33,715 nt of DNA from JBCDBL01 sp039183635 (GTDB lineage Bacteria > Pseudomonadota > Alphaproteobacteria > Caulobacterales > Parvularculaceae). Of the stretch, positions 16,698-24,714 are shown piece after piece. Position numbers and translations under genes: made by a program. The DNA is taken from the NCBI GenBank assembly GCA_039183635.1, contig JBCDBL010000034.1:1-33715 (forward strand). Reading direction: 5' to 3'. Under the pieces are notes generated by a model. That model did not search any database, was not told the DNA's origin, and was given only the letters and a program-made list of their open reading frames with translations. Within the stretch, counting starts at the first letter, position 1. Every line of letters starts with the position of its first letter.

Positions 16698-16742
16698 CGG
16701 CTCCTACGTTCTTATAGTTAATCTTAAACTAAAGCCGTTTGC
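16693..16742. repeat. Inverted repeat sharing its core with the right-end palindrome
   Basis: GCAAACGGCT (16693-16702) and AGCCGTTTGC (16733-16742) are exact reverse complements around a 30-base AT-rich spacer. The same 10-mers form the arms of the hairpin at 33528-33579, in the opposite order. The spacer includes TATAAG on the minus strand, which could be a phaR -10 element. Confidence 0.5.
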
Positions 16743-16754
16743 TTTGAAGTTTAT

Positions 16755-16770
16755 CTTCGCACGTGCGAAG
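16755..16770. promoter_or_regulatory. Perfect 16-bp palindrome in the phaR-phaA control region
   Basis: CTTCGCACGTGCGAAG is its own reverse complement and contains GCA-CG-TGC. It lies about 88 bp upstream of phaR and 140 bp upstream of phaA. It is a strong operator candidate, for PhaR or another regulator. Confidence 0.45.
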
Positions 16771-16909
16771 CTCAAGCATCACTTTTGCGCGGGAAGTCGT
16801 TTCGCGCAACCCTGGAGCGCCATGTTTTGATGGATTAAGCAGCTGAAACGCTTAACGTTTCCCTCTCGAACCGCGCCTCTTTAAGACACTTGGAATTGGG
16901 AAAAACGCT

Positions 16910-18085
16910 ATGTCTCACGTCGTCATCGCCTCCGCCGCCCGCACTGCAATCGGCGCGTTTAACGGATCTTTCGCCACCACGCCCGCTGCAGCTCTTGGTT
17001 CGGCCGTCATTACCGAGGTCCTTGATCGCGCCAAAACCGACGCCGGCGAGGTGGGCGAGGTTGTCATGGGCAACGTCCTGCAAACCGCCCAGGGCCAAAA
17101 CCCGGCCCGCCAGGCGAGCCTGAACGCCGGCCTTGCAAAAGAAACCCCGGCGATGACCATCAACCAGGTCTGCGGATCGGGATTGCGCGCCGTGGCGCTG
17201 GGCGCCCAGGCGATCTCCCTTGGCGACGCCGACATCGTTGTCGCCGGCGGGCAGGAGAACATGACCCTTTCCCCCCATGCGGCGCACTTGCGCGCCGGAC
17301 AAAAGATGGGCGCCCTGGAAATGGTCGACACGATGATAAAGGACGGCCTGTGGGACGTGTTCAACGATTACCATATGGGCATCACGGCGGAAAATCTCGC
17401 CGAGAAGTATCAAATCACCCGGGAGGAACAGGACGCCTTCGCCGCCGCCAGCCAGAACAAAGCCGAGGCGGCCAGGAACGCCGGCAAGTTCAAGGACGAA
17501 ATCGTTCCGTTTACGGTGAAGCACCGTAAAGGCGAAACAATCGTCGACACGGATGAGTTTATCCGCGACGGCGTGACGGCGGAGGGTCTTTCCGGCCTCC
17601 GATCCGCCTTTAAAAAAGACGGCACTGTCACGGCGGCGAACGCATCGGGCATCAACGACGGCGCTGCGGCGACGGTTTTGATGGGCGAAGCGGCGGCCGA
17701 CAAGCGCGGCATAGAGCCCCTGGCGCGCATCGTCTCCTGGGCCCACGCCGGCGTCGACCCGTCGATCATGGGCATCGGCCCCGTGCCGGCAAGCCGCAAG
17801 GCGCTGGAAAAAGCCGGCTGGTCCCTCGACGATGTCGACCTTATCGAAGCCAATGAAGCCTTCGCCGCCCAGGCGTGCTCCGTCGGCAAGGAGTTGGGCT
17901 GGAATTCAGAAAAAGTAAACGTAAACGGCGGCGCAATTGCGCTCGGTCATCCTATCGGCGCCTCGGGCGCACGTATCTTGACCACGCTCGTTTATGAAAT
18001 GAAACGCAGCGGCGCCAAAAAAGGCCTCGCCACATTGTGCATCGGCGGCGGCATGGGCGTCGCCATGTGCGTCGAACGGGACTGA
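16910..18085 (+). CDS. phaA: Acetyl-CoA acetyltransferase (beta-ketothiolase)
   Basis: PhaA condenses two acetyl-CoA to acetoacetyl-CoA, the first step of polyhydroxybutyrate synthesis; the reaction is reversible. The 391-aa length is typical. Catalytic residues are in place: nucleophilic Cys88 in N-Q-V-C-G-S-G, His347 in G-H-P-I-G-A-S-G, and Cys377 in L-C-I-G-G-G-M-G. phaB follows 38 bp downstream on the same strand with its own strong ribosome-binding site, and phaR is divergent upstream, so the enzyme serves PHB synthesis more probably than fatty-acid breakdown. No phaC lies in the window. Confidence 0.96.
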   Translation: MSHVVIASAARTAIGAFNGSFATTPAAALGSAVITEVLDRAKTDAGEVGEVVMGNVLQTAQGQNPARQASLNAGLAKETPAMTINQVCGSGLRAVALGAQAISLGDADIVVAGGQENMTLSPHAAHLRAGQKMGALEMVDTMIKDGLWDVFNDYHMGITAENLAEKYQITREEQDAFAAASQNKAEAARNAGKFKDEIVPFTVKHRKGETIVDTDEFIRDGVTAEGLSGLRSAFKKDGTVTAANASGINDGAAATVLMGEAAADKRGIEPLARIVSWAHAGVDPSIMGIGPVPASRKALEKAGWSLDDVDLIEANEAFAAQACSVGKELGWNSEKVNVNGGAIALGHPIGASGARILTTLVYEMKRSGAKKGLATLCIGGGMGVAMCVERD

Positions 18086-18123
18086 CGGGAGTTCACACAA
18101 ACCTAACCAACAGGAGGACATGT

Positions 18124-18849
18124 ATGGCACGCGTCGCTATCGTAACGGGAGGTACGAGGGGTATCGGCAAGGCGATATGTCTCGCCTTGAAAGACAAAGG
18201 GTGTAAAGTCGCCGCGACCTACGCGGGAAATGACGAGGCGGCGGCGAAGTTCAACGGCGAGACCGGGGTCGACGTGTTCAAATGGGACGCCGGCGATTTC
18301 TCCGCCTGCAAGGACGGAGTGGCCGAAGTTGAAGAAAAGCTTGGTCCCATCGACATCCTCGTCAACAATTGCGGCATCACAAGGGACGGCGCGTTCCATA
18401 AAATGACCGAAGAGCAGTGGTCGGAGGTTATGCGCGCCAACCTCGACAGCGTCTACAACATGACCCGCAACGTCCTCGATGGCATGCGGTCGCGGAACTT
18501 CGGACGCGTGGTCAACATATCGTCCATCAACGGACAAAAAGGTCAGTTCGGCCAGGTGAACTATTCCGCCGCAAAAGCCGGAATGATGGGCTTCACCCGG
18601 GCGCTGGCGCAGGAGACGGCGCGCAAGGGCGTTACAGTGAACACGATCTGTCCGGGCTATATCGACACGGATATGGTCGCCGCCGTCGATGAAAAAGTGC
18701 TCGACAGCATCATTGCGCAGATCCCGGTGGGACGCCTCGGCAAAGCTGAAGAAATCGCCCACTGCGTGGCGTTTTTAGCCGACGACATGTCAGGCTTCAT
18801 CACCGGCTCGACGCTCACCGCGAACGGCGGACAATATATTGCACCGTAG
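18124..18849 (+). CDS. phaB: Acetoacetyl-CoA reductase
   Basis: PhaB reduces acetoacetyl-CoA to (R)-3-hydroxybutyryl-CoA with NADPH, giving the monomer for PHB. It is a short-chain dehydrogenase of 241 aa with the nucleotide-binding T-G-G-T-R-G-I-G (residues 8-15) and the Ser-Tyr-Lys triad (Ser134, Tyr147, Lys151) in N-I-S-S-I-N-G-Q-K-G-Q-F-G-Q-V-N-Y-S-A-A-K. The N-N-A-G motif reads N-N-C-G (81-84), a small departure. AGGAGG at 18112-18117 lies 6 bases before the ATG at 18124; the frame is open further upstream into phaA but without support. It is the last gene of the phaAB operon and is followed by palindromic repeats that may end the transcript. Confidence 0.96.
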   Translation: MARVAIVTGGTRGIGKAICLALKDKGCKVAATYAGNDEAAAKFNGETGVDVFKWDAGDFSACKDGVAEVEEKLGPIDILVNNCGITRDGAFHKMTEEQWSEVMRANLDSVYNMTRNVLDGMRSRNFGRVVNISSINGQKGQFGQVNYSAAKAGMMGFTRALAQETARKGVTVNTICPGYIDTDMVAAVDEKVLDSIIAQIPVGRLGKAEEIAHCVAFLADDMSGFITGSTLTANGGQYIAP

Positions 18850-18870
18850 TCGGAGTTGCTGATGCTTTCC

Positions 18871-18919
18871 TTTCCTCCCCCGCGCGCGGGGGAGGTGTCG
18901 GCAACGCCGACGGAGGGGG
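18871..18919 (+). repeat. Interspersed palindromic repeat, unit A
   Basis: The unit reads TTTCCTCCCCCG, a short GC loop, CGGGGGAGGTG, a second small hairpin (GTCGGC-AAC-GCCGAC) and GGAGGGGG. The same plan occurs at 24611-24661 and, inverted, at 18973-19020 and 24715-24773. It belongs to the class of REP/BIME-like intergenic elements. Confidence 0.7.
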
Positions 18920-18972
18920 CCTGAGGCGCCCGCAACTTATTTTTGAGCGTTGCGATGCGCGTTAAGGGCGCG

Positions 18973-19020
18973 CCCCTCGACCGCTGCGCGGCTGCTTTCC
19001 CTGTGCGCGGGGGAAGAAAA
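18973..19020 (-). repeat. Interspersed palindromic repeat, inverted degenerate unit A'
   Basis: The reverse complement begins TTTTCTTCCCCCGCGC and ends in a GCCGCGCAGCGG hairpin and GAGGGG, matching unit A with several changes. With unit A it makes an inverted pair about 150 bp long directly downstream of phaB. Confidence 0.6.
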
Positions 19021-19047
19021 CGTTTTAGATCCTAAATTAGGCCCTTT

Positions 19048-19126
19048 TTCCGGTCATCCCGGATCGCTCGGTTTGCGCGCCAAATCCTGGCGGATTTGGA
19101 TCAAACCGGCGTCCAGGATGACGGAA
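19048..19126. repeat. Long nested hairpin of a second repeat class
   Basis: Outer arms near tcatccc and ggatgac, middle arms CGGTTTG/CAAACCG and inner arms CCAAATCC/GGATTTGG around TGGC nest into one long imperfect hairpin of about 79 bases. The gtcatcc...ggatgac form resembles intergenic repeats I know from other alphaproteobacteria. It ends 48 bp before the terminase-like gene's stop and may also act as a transcription barrier. Confidence 0.6.
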
Positions 19127-19173
19127 TAATTTCAATTGTCCGTAGGCCCTAAAGCGCAGAATTTTTTGAGCGC

Positions 19174-19641
19174 TTACGCTTCGTCGGCGTTTTTTTCGTC
19201 CGTCTCCGTCGCCACGGGAGACATATTCAGCATCGCCAGGCCTTGCATCCGCGAGCGGGCCGACGGCGACATGCCAAACTCGGACAGCAGCGATTGCGCG
19301 TGCCGCAAGGCGTCGTTGCGCTGGGCCACTTCGGGACGGGGCCGGCGAATGACAGCGCCGTCGAAACCGCGCGTCTCATAGGTGGTCCCCTCCGCCTCGA
19401 TAACGGCGGTGGCGGTCTCAATCTCTTCAATACGCGAGGCGAGGATGCCCAGCATAAACCCGTCATCCCGGGTGGCGAGGCCGCGCTCTTCAAAAATACG
19501 CGTCAAAGCGCCATAAATCAGACCGCCGCGTTTCGACAGCCATGTCGGCGCCGGCGGCAGGACATTCTCCCCCCCCTCGCCTTCGGCGCCCGGCATCAAT
19601 TCCAGAGCAATATCGTTCTCAACTGGCCTATTCTGAGACAT
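19174..19641 (-). CDS. Orphan phage terminase small subunit, P27 family
   Basis: The 155-aa product starts at an ATG at 19641 with AAGGGG about 7 bases upstream. Its layout matches P27-type small terminase subunits: the proline-containing P-P-A-P-T-W-L-S opening (29-36), a helical region with L-T-R-I-F-E-E-R-G-L-A-T-R-D-D (46-60), a following helix with I-E-E-I-E-T-A, R-P-R-P-E-V-A (100-106) and the terminal F-G-M-S-P-S-A-R-S-R-M (122-132). In phages this subunit recognises DNA for packaging. No large terminase, portal or capsid gene is nearby, so it is a phage relic or a domesticated DNA-binding protein. It lies 67 bp after the methyltransferase-like gene on the same strand. Confidence 0.8.
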   Translation of the reverse strand: MSQNRPVENDIALELMPGAEGEGGENVLPPAPTWLSKRGGLIYGALTRIFEERGLATRDDGFMLGILASRIEEIETATAVIEAEGTTYETRGFDGAVIRRPRPEVAQRNDALRHAQSLLSEFGMSPSARSRMQGLAMLNMSPVATETDEKNADEA

Positions 19642-19708
19642 AAAAAATCCCCAAGCGATGTTGCGCAAGGGGATAGAAGCAAGAGCCAGGCCGGGTTTAA
19701 CGAACTGT

Positions 19709-20251
19709 TTACAAATACCGTCGCACGCGCCGGCGATAATCGTCGTAGGGCGGGCCGAATTTTTCGGAAAGATACGCCTCTTCGCGCACGACCACGCCAA
19801 AATGGACAACGGCGAAGGCGATGAAGCTGAACACAATCATCCAAAGATTGTTCGCCGCCAGCCCAAGCCCCAGGGTCATCAAGACCATCGCCACATAAAT
19901 CGGATTGCGGGAGAATTTATAGGGCCCCGCCTCAATCAGGGACGGCGTCTCGGTTTTCGGGGACAATTTTTGTCCGCTTTCCTGAAACAGCCGCATCGAA
20001 ATCGACATCAGCGCAACCCCCGCCACGATCAAAAGACCGCCGACGAAATCTCCAAAAGCGCGCGGCAAAGGCGCTCTGCCGGAAAGAAGTCCGTCCGGAA
20101 ATAAAAACGGCGTGATAAGACGCAGGGCCCAGGCCGCCCCGAAGGCGATCAGAAAGACGGTCGGCGGATGTAACGAAACGTCCGCATGATCCGTATCGTC
20201 TTCGGCGCCGCTGGTCGCAACGCCTCCAGGCTGCTCATCATCCGCGTTCAC
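19709..20251 (-). CDS. Isoprenylcysteine carboxyl methyltransferase-like membrane protein
   Basis: The 180-aa protein has about four transmembrane helices and the C-terminal signature of the ICMT/PEMT group: G-P-Y-K-F-S-R-N-P-I-Y-V (109-120), R-E-E-A-Y-L (156-161) and F-G-P-P-Y-D-D-Y-R-R-R-V-R-R-Y-L at the end. Such enzymes use S-adenosylmethionine at the membrane; bacterial members have poorly known substrates, and protein prenylation is not expected here. The start is a GTG at 20251 with GAGG 7 bases upstream. It overlaps the end of smpB by 14 bp, so translation is probably coupled to smpB. Confidence 0.88.
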   Translation of the reverse strand: MNADDEQPGGVATSGAEDDTDHADVSLHPPTVFLIAFGAAWALRLITPFLFPDGLLSGRAPLPRAFGDFVGGLLIVAGVALMSISMRLFQESGQKLSPKTETPSLIEAGPYKFSRNPIYVAMVLMTLGLGLAANNLWMIVFSFIAFAVVHFGVVVREEAYLSEKFGPPYDDYRRRVRRYL

Positions 20252-20720
20252 GCATCAACCTCGCTTTGTCGCGCTGCCAGTCGCGCTTTTTCTCCGTCTC
20301 GCGCTTGTCCTGGTGTTTCTTGCCTTTGCCAAGGCCGAGGAGAAGCTTCACACGGCCTTTGTCGTTAAAATAGAGCTTCAGGGGCGTTAATGTATAGCCC
20401 TTGCGCTGCACCGCCTCGGACAGGCGCTGGATCTCCCGCTTGTGCAGCAAGAGCTTGCGCGGACGGCGGGGCTGATGATTGTCACGGGCCGCCGGCGCGT
20501 ACTCGGGAAAATGGGAGTTGATGAGGTAAATGCCGTCAGCTTCGTCGGAGGCGTAGGCCTCGGCGATGTTGGCGCGGCCCTCGCGCAGCGCCTTCACTTC
20601 TGTGCCGACCAACATCACGCCGGCCTCCACCGTGTCTTCGATCTCATAATCGTATCGCGCGCGGCGGTTCTCTGCGACCAGCTTTCCTACACTGTCTTTC
20701 TTCTTCTGTTTCGCCGCCAT
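20238..20720 (-). CDS. smpB: SsrA-binding protein SmpB
   Basis: SmpB binds tmRNA and brings it to stalled ribosomes for trans-translation. The 160-aa sequence is typical, with V-G-T-E-V-K-A-L-R-E-G-R-A-N-I near 38-52, the R-K-L-L-L-H-K-R-E-I block and the basic C-terminal tail (K-K-R-D-W-Q-R-D-K-A) that enters the decoding site. dapA lies just upstream on the same strand (85 bp), an arrangement common in alphaproteobacteria. The tmRNA gene itself is not in the window. Confidence 0.97.
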   Translation of the reverse strand: MAAKQKKKDSVGKLVAENRRARYDYEIEDTVEAGVMLVGTEVKALREGRANIAEAYASDEADGIYLINSHFPEYAPAARDNHQPRRPRKLLLHKREIQRLSEAVQRKGYTLTPLKLYFNDKGRVKLLLGLGKGKKHQDKRETEKKRDWQRDKARLMRERG

Positions 20721-20745
20721 GGCGCCACTTCATCTCTTGTATTGA

Positions 20746-20776
20746 AACCCGGGGAGATAAGGCGGCTCCCGGGGTT
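20746..20776 (-). terminator. Possible weak terminator between dapA and smpB
   Basis: Eleven-base arms (20746-20756 and 20766-20776) pair with one mismatch around a 9-base loop. On the minus strand only TTTCAAT follows, so termination would be weak or partial. Confidence 0.35.
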
Positions 20777-20805
20777 CGTGTGTCGCGCTTTCGCTGAAAG
20801 CACTG

Positions 20806-21687
20806 TTAATCGATAAGACCGAGCCCTTGCATCGCCGCACGTACCCGGGCCTTCGCGTCATCACTCGGCTCCGTCACCGGCAAACGCACGTCGGGGGTGC
20901 ACTTCCCAAGAAGAGACAGGGCGTATTTCGTCGGCCCGGGGCTTGTATCGGCGAATAAAGCGTCGTGGAGCGGGGCGAGCTTGTCCTGCCAGGCGAGCGC
21001 CGTCTGGTAGTCGCCGGCAAGCGTTGCTTCCTGAAACGCCGCGCATTGCCGCGGCGCCACGTTGGACGCAACGGAGATACAGCCGTGACCGCCATGGGCG
21101 TTATAGGCAAGCGCGGTGATGTCGTCGCCGGACAGGAGGACAAAATCCTCACCGCTCGCCAACCTGTCACGGGTCACCCTGTCGAGTTTGCCTGTGGCGT
21201 CCTTAACCCCGACGATATTCGGCAGCTTTGCAAGGCGCGCCATCGTCTCCACCGACATCTCGACCACAGATCTGCCGGGTATGTTGTAGATGATGATGGG
21301 AACCTCGGCGACGTCGTTTAGAGCCTTGTAGTGGGCGTAAAGCCCCTCCTGGTTCGGCTTGTTATAATATGGGCACACCGACAACGCCGCGTCGGCGCCC
21401 GCCTTTTGCGCATGCTCCAGCAAAGAAACAGCCTCCGCTGTGGAGTTCGAGCCCGTGCCGGCGATCACCGGCGCGCGGCCGCCGGACGCTTCGATGCACA
21501 GATCGATCACTCTGTGATGTTCATCATGGCTGAGCGTCGGGGACTCGCCCGTCGTGCCGACAGGCACAAGGCCGTGGGTGCCCTCGGTCACTTGCCAGTC
21601 CACAAAGCTTTGAAAGGCCGTTTCATCCAAAACGCCGTCTTTAAAGGGGGTTACGAGCGCCGTGATGGAGCCGGAAATTTTCGTCAT
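20806..21687 (-). CDS. dapA: 4-hydroxy-tetrahydrodipicolinate synthase
   Basis: DapA condenses pyruvate with aspartate semialdehyde, the first committed step to diaminopimelate and lysine. The 293-aa enzyme starts at the ATG at 21687 with AAGGA about 10 bases upstream; the frame extends upstream without family similarity. The Schiff-base lysine is Lys162 in V-G-V-K-D-A-T-G, with Tyr134 in Y-N-I-P-G-R and the G-T-T-G-E-S motif at 44-49. It is divergent from the lytic transglycosylase gene and precedes smpB. Confidence 0.97.
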   Translation of the reverse strand: MTKISGSITALVTPFKDGVLDETAFQSFVDWQVTEGTHGLVPVGTTGESPTLSHDEHHRVIDLCIEASGGRAPVIAGTGSNSTAEAVSLLEHAQKAGADAALSVCPYYNKPNQEGLYAHYKALNDVAEVPIIIYNIPGRSVVEMSVETMARLAKLPNIVGVKDATGKLDRVTRDRLASGEDFVLLSGDDITALAYNAHGGHGCISVASNVAPRQCAAFQEATLAGDYQTALAWQDKLAPLHDALFADTSPGPTKYALSLLGKCTPDVRLPVTEPSDDAKARVRAAMQGLGLID

Positions 21688-21876
21688 GTGTGCAAATCCT
21701 TGGAATCGAGGGGCGGACCATACCCGCTTGGCGCCCCCTGGACAACCAAACACGCAAAAGACGGCTTTCTTAGGCCCGTATTTTGCGTAAGATAAGACAG
21801 GGTTAAGGATTGGGGGGCGTCCTTCGGCGATTGAGACGGCGGGCGACCGGGGTTTTTCGGCGGAGAACGCAAGGAC

Positions 21877-24504
21877 ATGCGGCGCAGTTTTGGACTTTTT
21901 GCAACAGCCATTGTACTCGCCGCCAGCGCAGCCGCAGCTGCGCCAACCCCCAGACTAAAGCCTGAGCCGCCAGGGCCGTCCGCGCACCTCAGCGAAACCG
22001 ATTTGATGCTCCTGAACGCCGTCGACGACGCGGTCAAAAAGCGTCAATGGCCGTCCGCCCGCGCAACGGCCTGGAGCATCCAGGACGATGTCGGCCGCTC
22101 CCTCGGCCAATGGATGTATATTTGGGGGCAGGACCCAAAAGCCTCTTTCTACGACGTATCTCAATTCCTTGACGCGCACCCCGACTGGCCGGGCACGACG
22201 CGGATGCAGCGTTTCGCCGAACGGCGCATGCGAGAGGATCTTGACGCCTCTGAGGTGCTGGCGTTTTTCGATAAGCGCGCGCCCTTAAGCGGCGAGGGAA
22301 AGCTGCAATTCGCCCGGGCGCTGTTTGAGACCGGCAACGCAGAAGTGGCGGTGGGCTGGTTGCGCCAGGCCTGGATCGATCACGACTGGATCGCGAAAAC
22401 AGAATCCAAAATTCTGACCGCCTACGGCAACTGGCTGCGCCCGGAAGACCATGCGGAGCGCGTCGACCGTTTGCTGTGGGAGCGCCGGATCACCGATACG
22501 CGCCGGATACTTGGCCGCGTGACCTTGGAGAAGAAAAAGGAAGCGAACGTCCGCATAAAGCTTATGACGCGGGCGAAAGGCGCAATCGACGCCTACAACG
22601 CCCTTCCGCCCGCAACCAAAGCGCATCCGGCGCTGATCTATGAAGCCGCCCGCTACTTGCGCCGCATTGATGACGACATTCAGGCCACTGACCTGTTGCG
22701 GCGTGTGAAACCGAACGACCCCCGCCTTGGGCCCACGGACAAATGGTGGGTCGAACGCCGCATTCTCGCCCGCCGCGCCTTGAAAGATACGCGGTTCGTC
22801 GACGCCTATGACACCGTCGTCAATCATGGCTTGAGCTCCGGAGCCTCTTACGCCGATGCTGAATTCATGGCCGGCTGGATCGCTTTGCGCTTTCTCGGCC
22901 GATCCGAAACCGCCTCAGGCCATTTCGCCGCCTTGCGGGACGGGGTCAGCACGCCGATCAGCCGGGCGCGCGCCTATTACTGGCTCGGCCGTGCGGCGAG
23001 CGTGCAAAACGCGCTAGACATCGCCGACGCCAATTACGCCCAGGCAACGGCTTTCCCACACACCTATTACGGACAATTGGCGGCCGAAGAGCTGTCGACG
23101 GAGCACCCCTACGCGCCCTTGCCGATAGCGCCAGAGGCGGCGGAAGAACTGAAAACCGCGTTTGACGCCTTGCCGCTTGTCAAGGCGCTGCACATCCTCG
23201 GCGAAAAAGGGGACCAGCGGCGCTTCCGCATTTTCGCCCGCAGCCTCGACGATCAGCTCATCGCCGCGGAGGAGTTCGTCCTGCTGGCGCAATTATCGGA
23301 AAGGTACAGCTTGCCGGACACCTCCGTACGGATTGCAAAAACAGCAGCCCGCCAGGACATTTTCCTTGCGGAGTATTCTTATCCCACGCCTTACATTCCC
23401 ACGGGCGAGTATGTGGAGCCGGCGCTGGTCCTCGGCCTGTCGCGCCAGGAAAGCGAGTTCAACCCCCGCGCCGTCAGTCGCGCCGGGGCACGCGGTCTGA
23501 TGCAATTGTTGCCGGAGACGGCGCGCATCACCGCCCGCAAGGAAGGTCTGCCCTACGCCAAGTCCTGGCTCTTGAACGACCCGGACTACAATATCAAAGT
23601 CGGATCCGCCCATCTCAGCCATTTGCTCGACCGGTTCGACGGCTCCTACATTATGACGATGGCCGGTTACAACGCCGGCCCGCACCGGGTGGACCGCTGG
23701 GTGAAAGACTATGGCGATCCGCGCCAGCCCGGGGTCGACCCCATTGACTGGGTGGAGCTTATTCCGTTTTCCGAGACCCGGAATTACGTCCAGCGGGTGA
23801 TGGAGAACACTCTTGTCTATCGCGCCCGCCTCACCAACACGCCCATCGCATGGGCGTTGACGGCGGACCTGAAACGCGGCGGACCGGCCCTCATGGCCGA
23901 AAGCCGGCCGCCGGCCCGGGTCGCCTTGCCGGAAAAGACGGCGCCTGAGCGCCAGGCGCAGGCGGCCCCCAAACCGACGCCCCAGCCAACGACCTTGCCA
24001 ACGCCCCAGCCCAAAGCAGCGCCTCAGCCAAAAGCGACGCCCGCCCCGACGCCGAAACAGCAAGCTGCGCGCCCGGCCCCCGTTGCGCCGAAGACCAACC
24101 CAAATTCTAAAATGCTCACAGGGGTGTATGAGACAGAGGACTGCAAAATGTTTGTGCCCGACGCCACCGGCGGCGGCACCTGCATTGAACCGAAAACCGA
24201 CATAGCGGCGCCCGCCGCCCCGGTTGCGCCGGAGCCGTTCACGCCTCCGGCGGCTGAACCGGTCGACAGCGCCGAGGCGCCTAAAAGCGATGAGGCGCCG
24301 CAGATAGAGCCGGAGGCGACACCCGCCGTCGACGCCGAGGGCCGCATCATTCCACGTGTCGCGGAAGCCGCTCCGGACGCGCCGACGACCTGCGTACAAA
24401 AACCTGAGCCGGAACCTCTGAAAGGCAAGCGCGCCAACGACCTCAACCAACGCATGCTGGAAGAATTATCGAACAAGGATAAAGACGTGTGCGGACAAGT
24501 TTAA
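21877..24504 (+). CDS. slt: Soluble lytic murein transglycosylase with Pro/Ala-rich tail
   Basis: Slt-type enzymes cleave the MurNAc-GlcNAc bond of peptidoglycan, leaving 1,6-anhydroMurNAc. The 875-aa protein has a Sec signal peptide (residues 1-22), a long helical superhelix region like the U domain of Slt70 (about 40-480), and an SLT catalytic domain at about 510-650 with catalytic Glu525 in S-R-Q-E-S-E-F. The usual G-L-M-Q-L-L-P and A-G-Y-N-A-G-P motifs follow. About 210 residues are added at the C-terminus: proline/alanine/lysine-rich stretches around a segment with Cys756 and Cys769, then Cys839 and Cys872 near the end. The tail may span or bind the cell wall; that is inference. It is divergent from dapA and followed by a palindromic repeat pair. 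Confidence 0.93.
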   Translation: MRRSFGLFATAIVLAASAAAAAPTPRLKPEPPGPSAHLSETDLMLLNAVDDAVKKRQWPSARATAWSIQDDVGRSLGQWMYIWGQDPKASFYDVSQFLDAHPDWPGTTRMQRFAERRMREDLDASEVLAFFDKRAPLSGEGKLQFARALFETGNAEVAVGWLRQAWIDHDWIAKTESKILTAYGNWLRPEDHAERVDRLLWERRITDTRRILGRVTLEKKKEANVRIKLMTRAKGAIDAYNALPPATKAHPALIYEAARYLRRIDDDIQATDLLRRVKPNDPRLGPTDKWWVERRILARRALKDTRFVDAYDTVVNHGLSSGASYADAEFMAGWIALRFLGRSETASGHFAALRDGVSTPISRARAYYWLGRAASVQNALDIADANYAQATAFPHTYYGQLAAEELSTEHPYAPLPIAPEAAEELKTAFDALPLVKALHILGEKGDQRRFRIFARSLDDQLIAAEEFVLLAQLSERYSLPDTSVRIAKTAARQDIFLAEYSYPTPYIPTGEYVEPALVLGLSRQESEFNPRAVSRAGARGLMQLLPETARITARKEGLPYAKSWLLNDPDYNIKVGSAHLSHLLDRFDGSYIMTMAGYNAGPHRVDRWVKDYGDPRQPGVDPIDWVELIPFSETRNYVQRVMENTLVYRARLTNTPIAWALTADLKRGGPALMAESRPPARVALPEKTAPERQAQAAPKPTPQPTTLPTPQPKAAPQPKATPAPTPKQQAARPAPVAPKTNPNSKMLTGVYETEDCKMFVPDATGGGTCIEPKTDIAAPAAPVAPEPFTPPAAEPVDSAEAPKSDEAPQIEPEATPAVDAEGRIIPRVAEAAPDAPTTCVQKPEPEPLKGKRANDLNQRMLEELSNKDKDVCGQV

Positions 24505-24610
24505 ACTGCATTTAAAAAGCGCAAATCATTGACCATCACCAGAGGCGGAGGTTTGAAACGCTTTGCTTCAGACCGCTAACAGCAGCCCTGGATTACGCCG
24601 CGCCTGGCGC

Positions 24611-24661
24611 TTTCCTCCCCCGCCTGGCGGGGGAGGTGTCCGCGACAGCGGACGGAGGGGG
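24611..24661 (+). repeat. Interspersed palindromic repeat, unit B
   Basis: The unit begins TTTCCTCCCCCGCC, closes with GGCGGGGGAGGTG, continues with the small hairpin GTCCGC-GACA-GCGGAC and ends GGAGGGG. It is the same plan as unit A downstream of phaB. Confidence 0.75.
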
Positions 24662-24714
24662 GCCACGCAGAAGCCTCGCCCCAAAACCGCCTTTCCAGCC
24701 GGAGAAATCGCAAG

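Noticed and set aside
18850..19173. CRISPR array
   Set aside because: The repeated units are palindromic, inverted relative to each other and not regularly spaced, so this is an interspersed repeat pair.
23293..24450. Minus-strand open frame of 385 codons
   Set aside because: It is antisense to the lytic transglycosylase and is Arg/Gly-rich low-complexity sequence.
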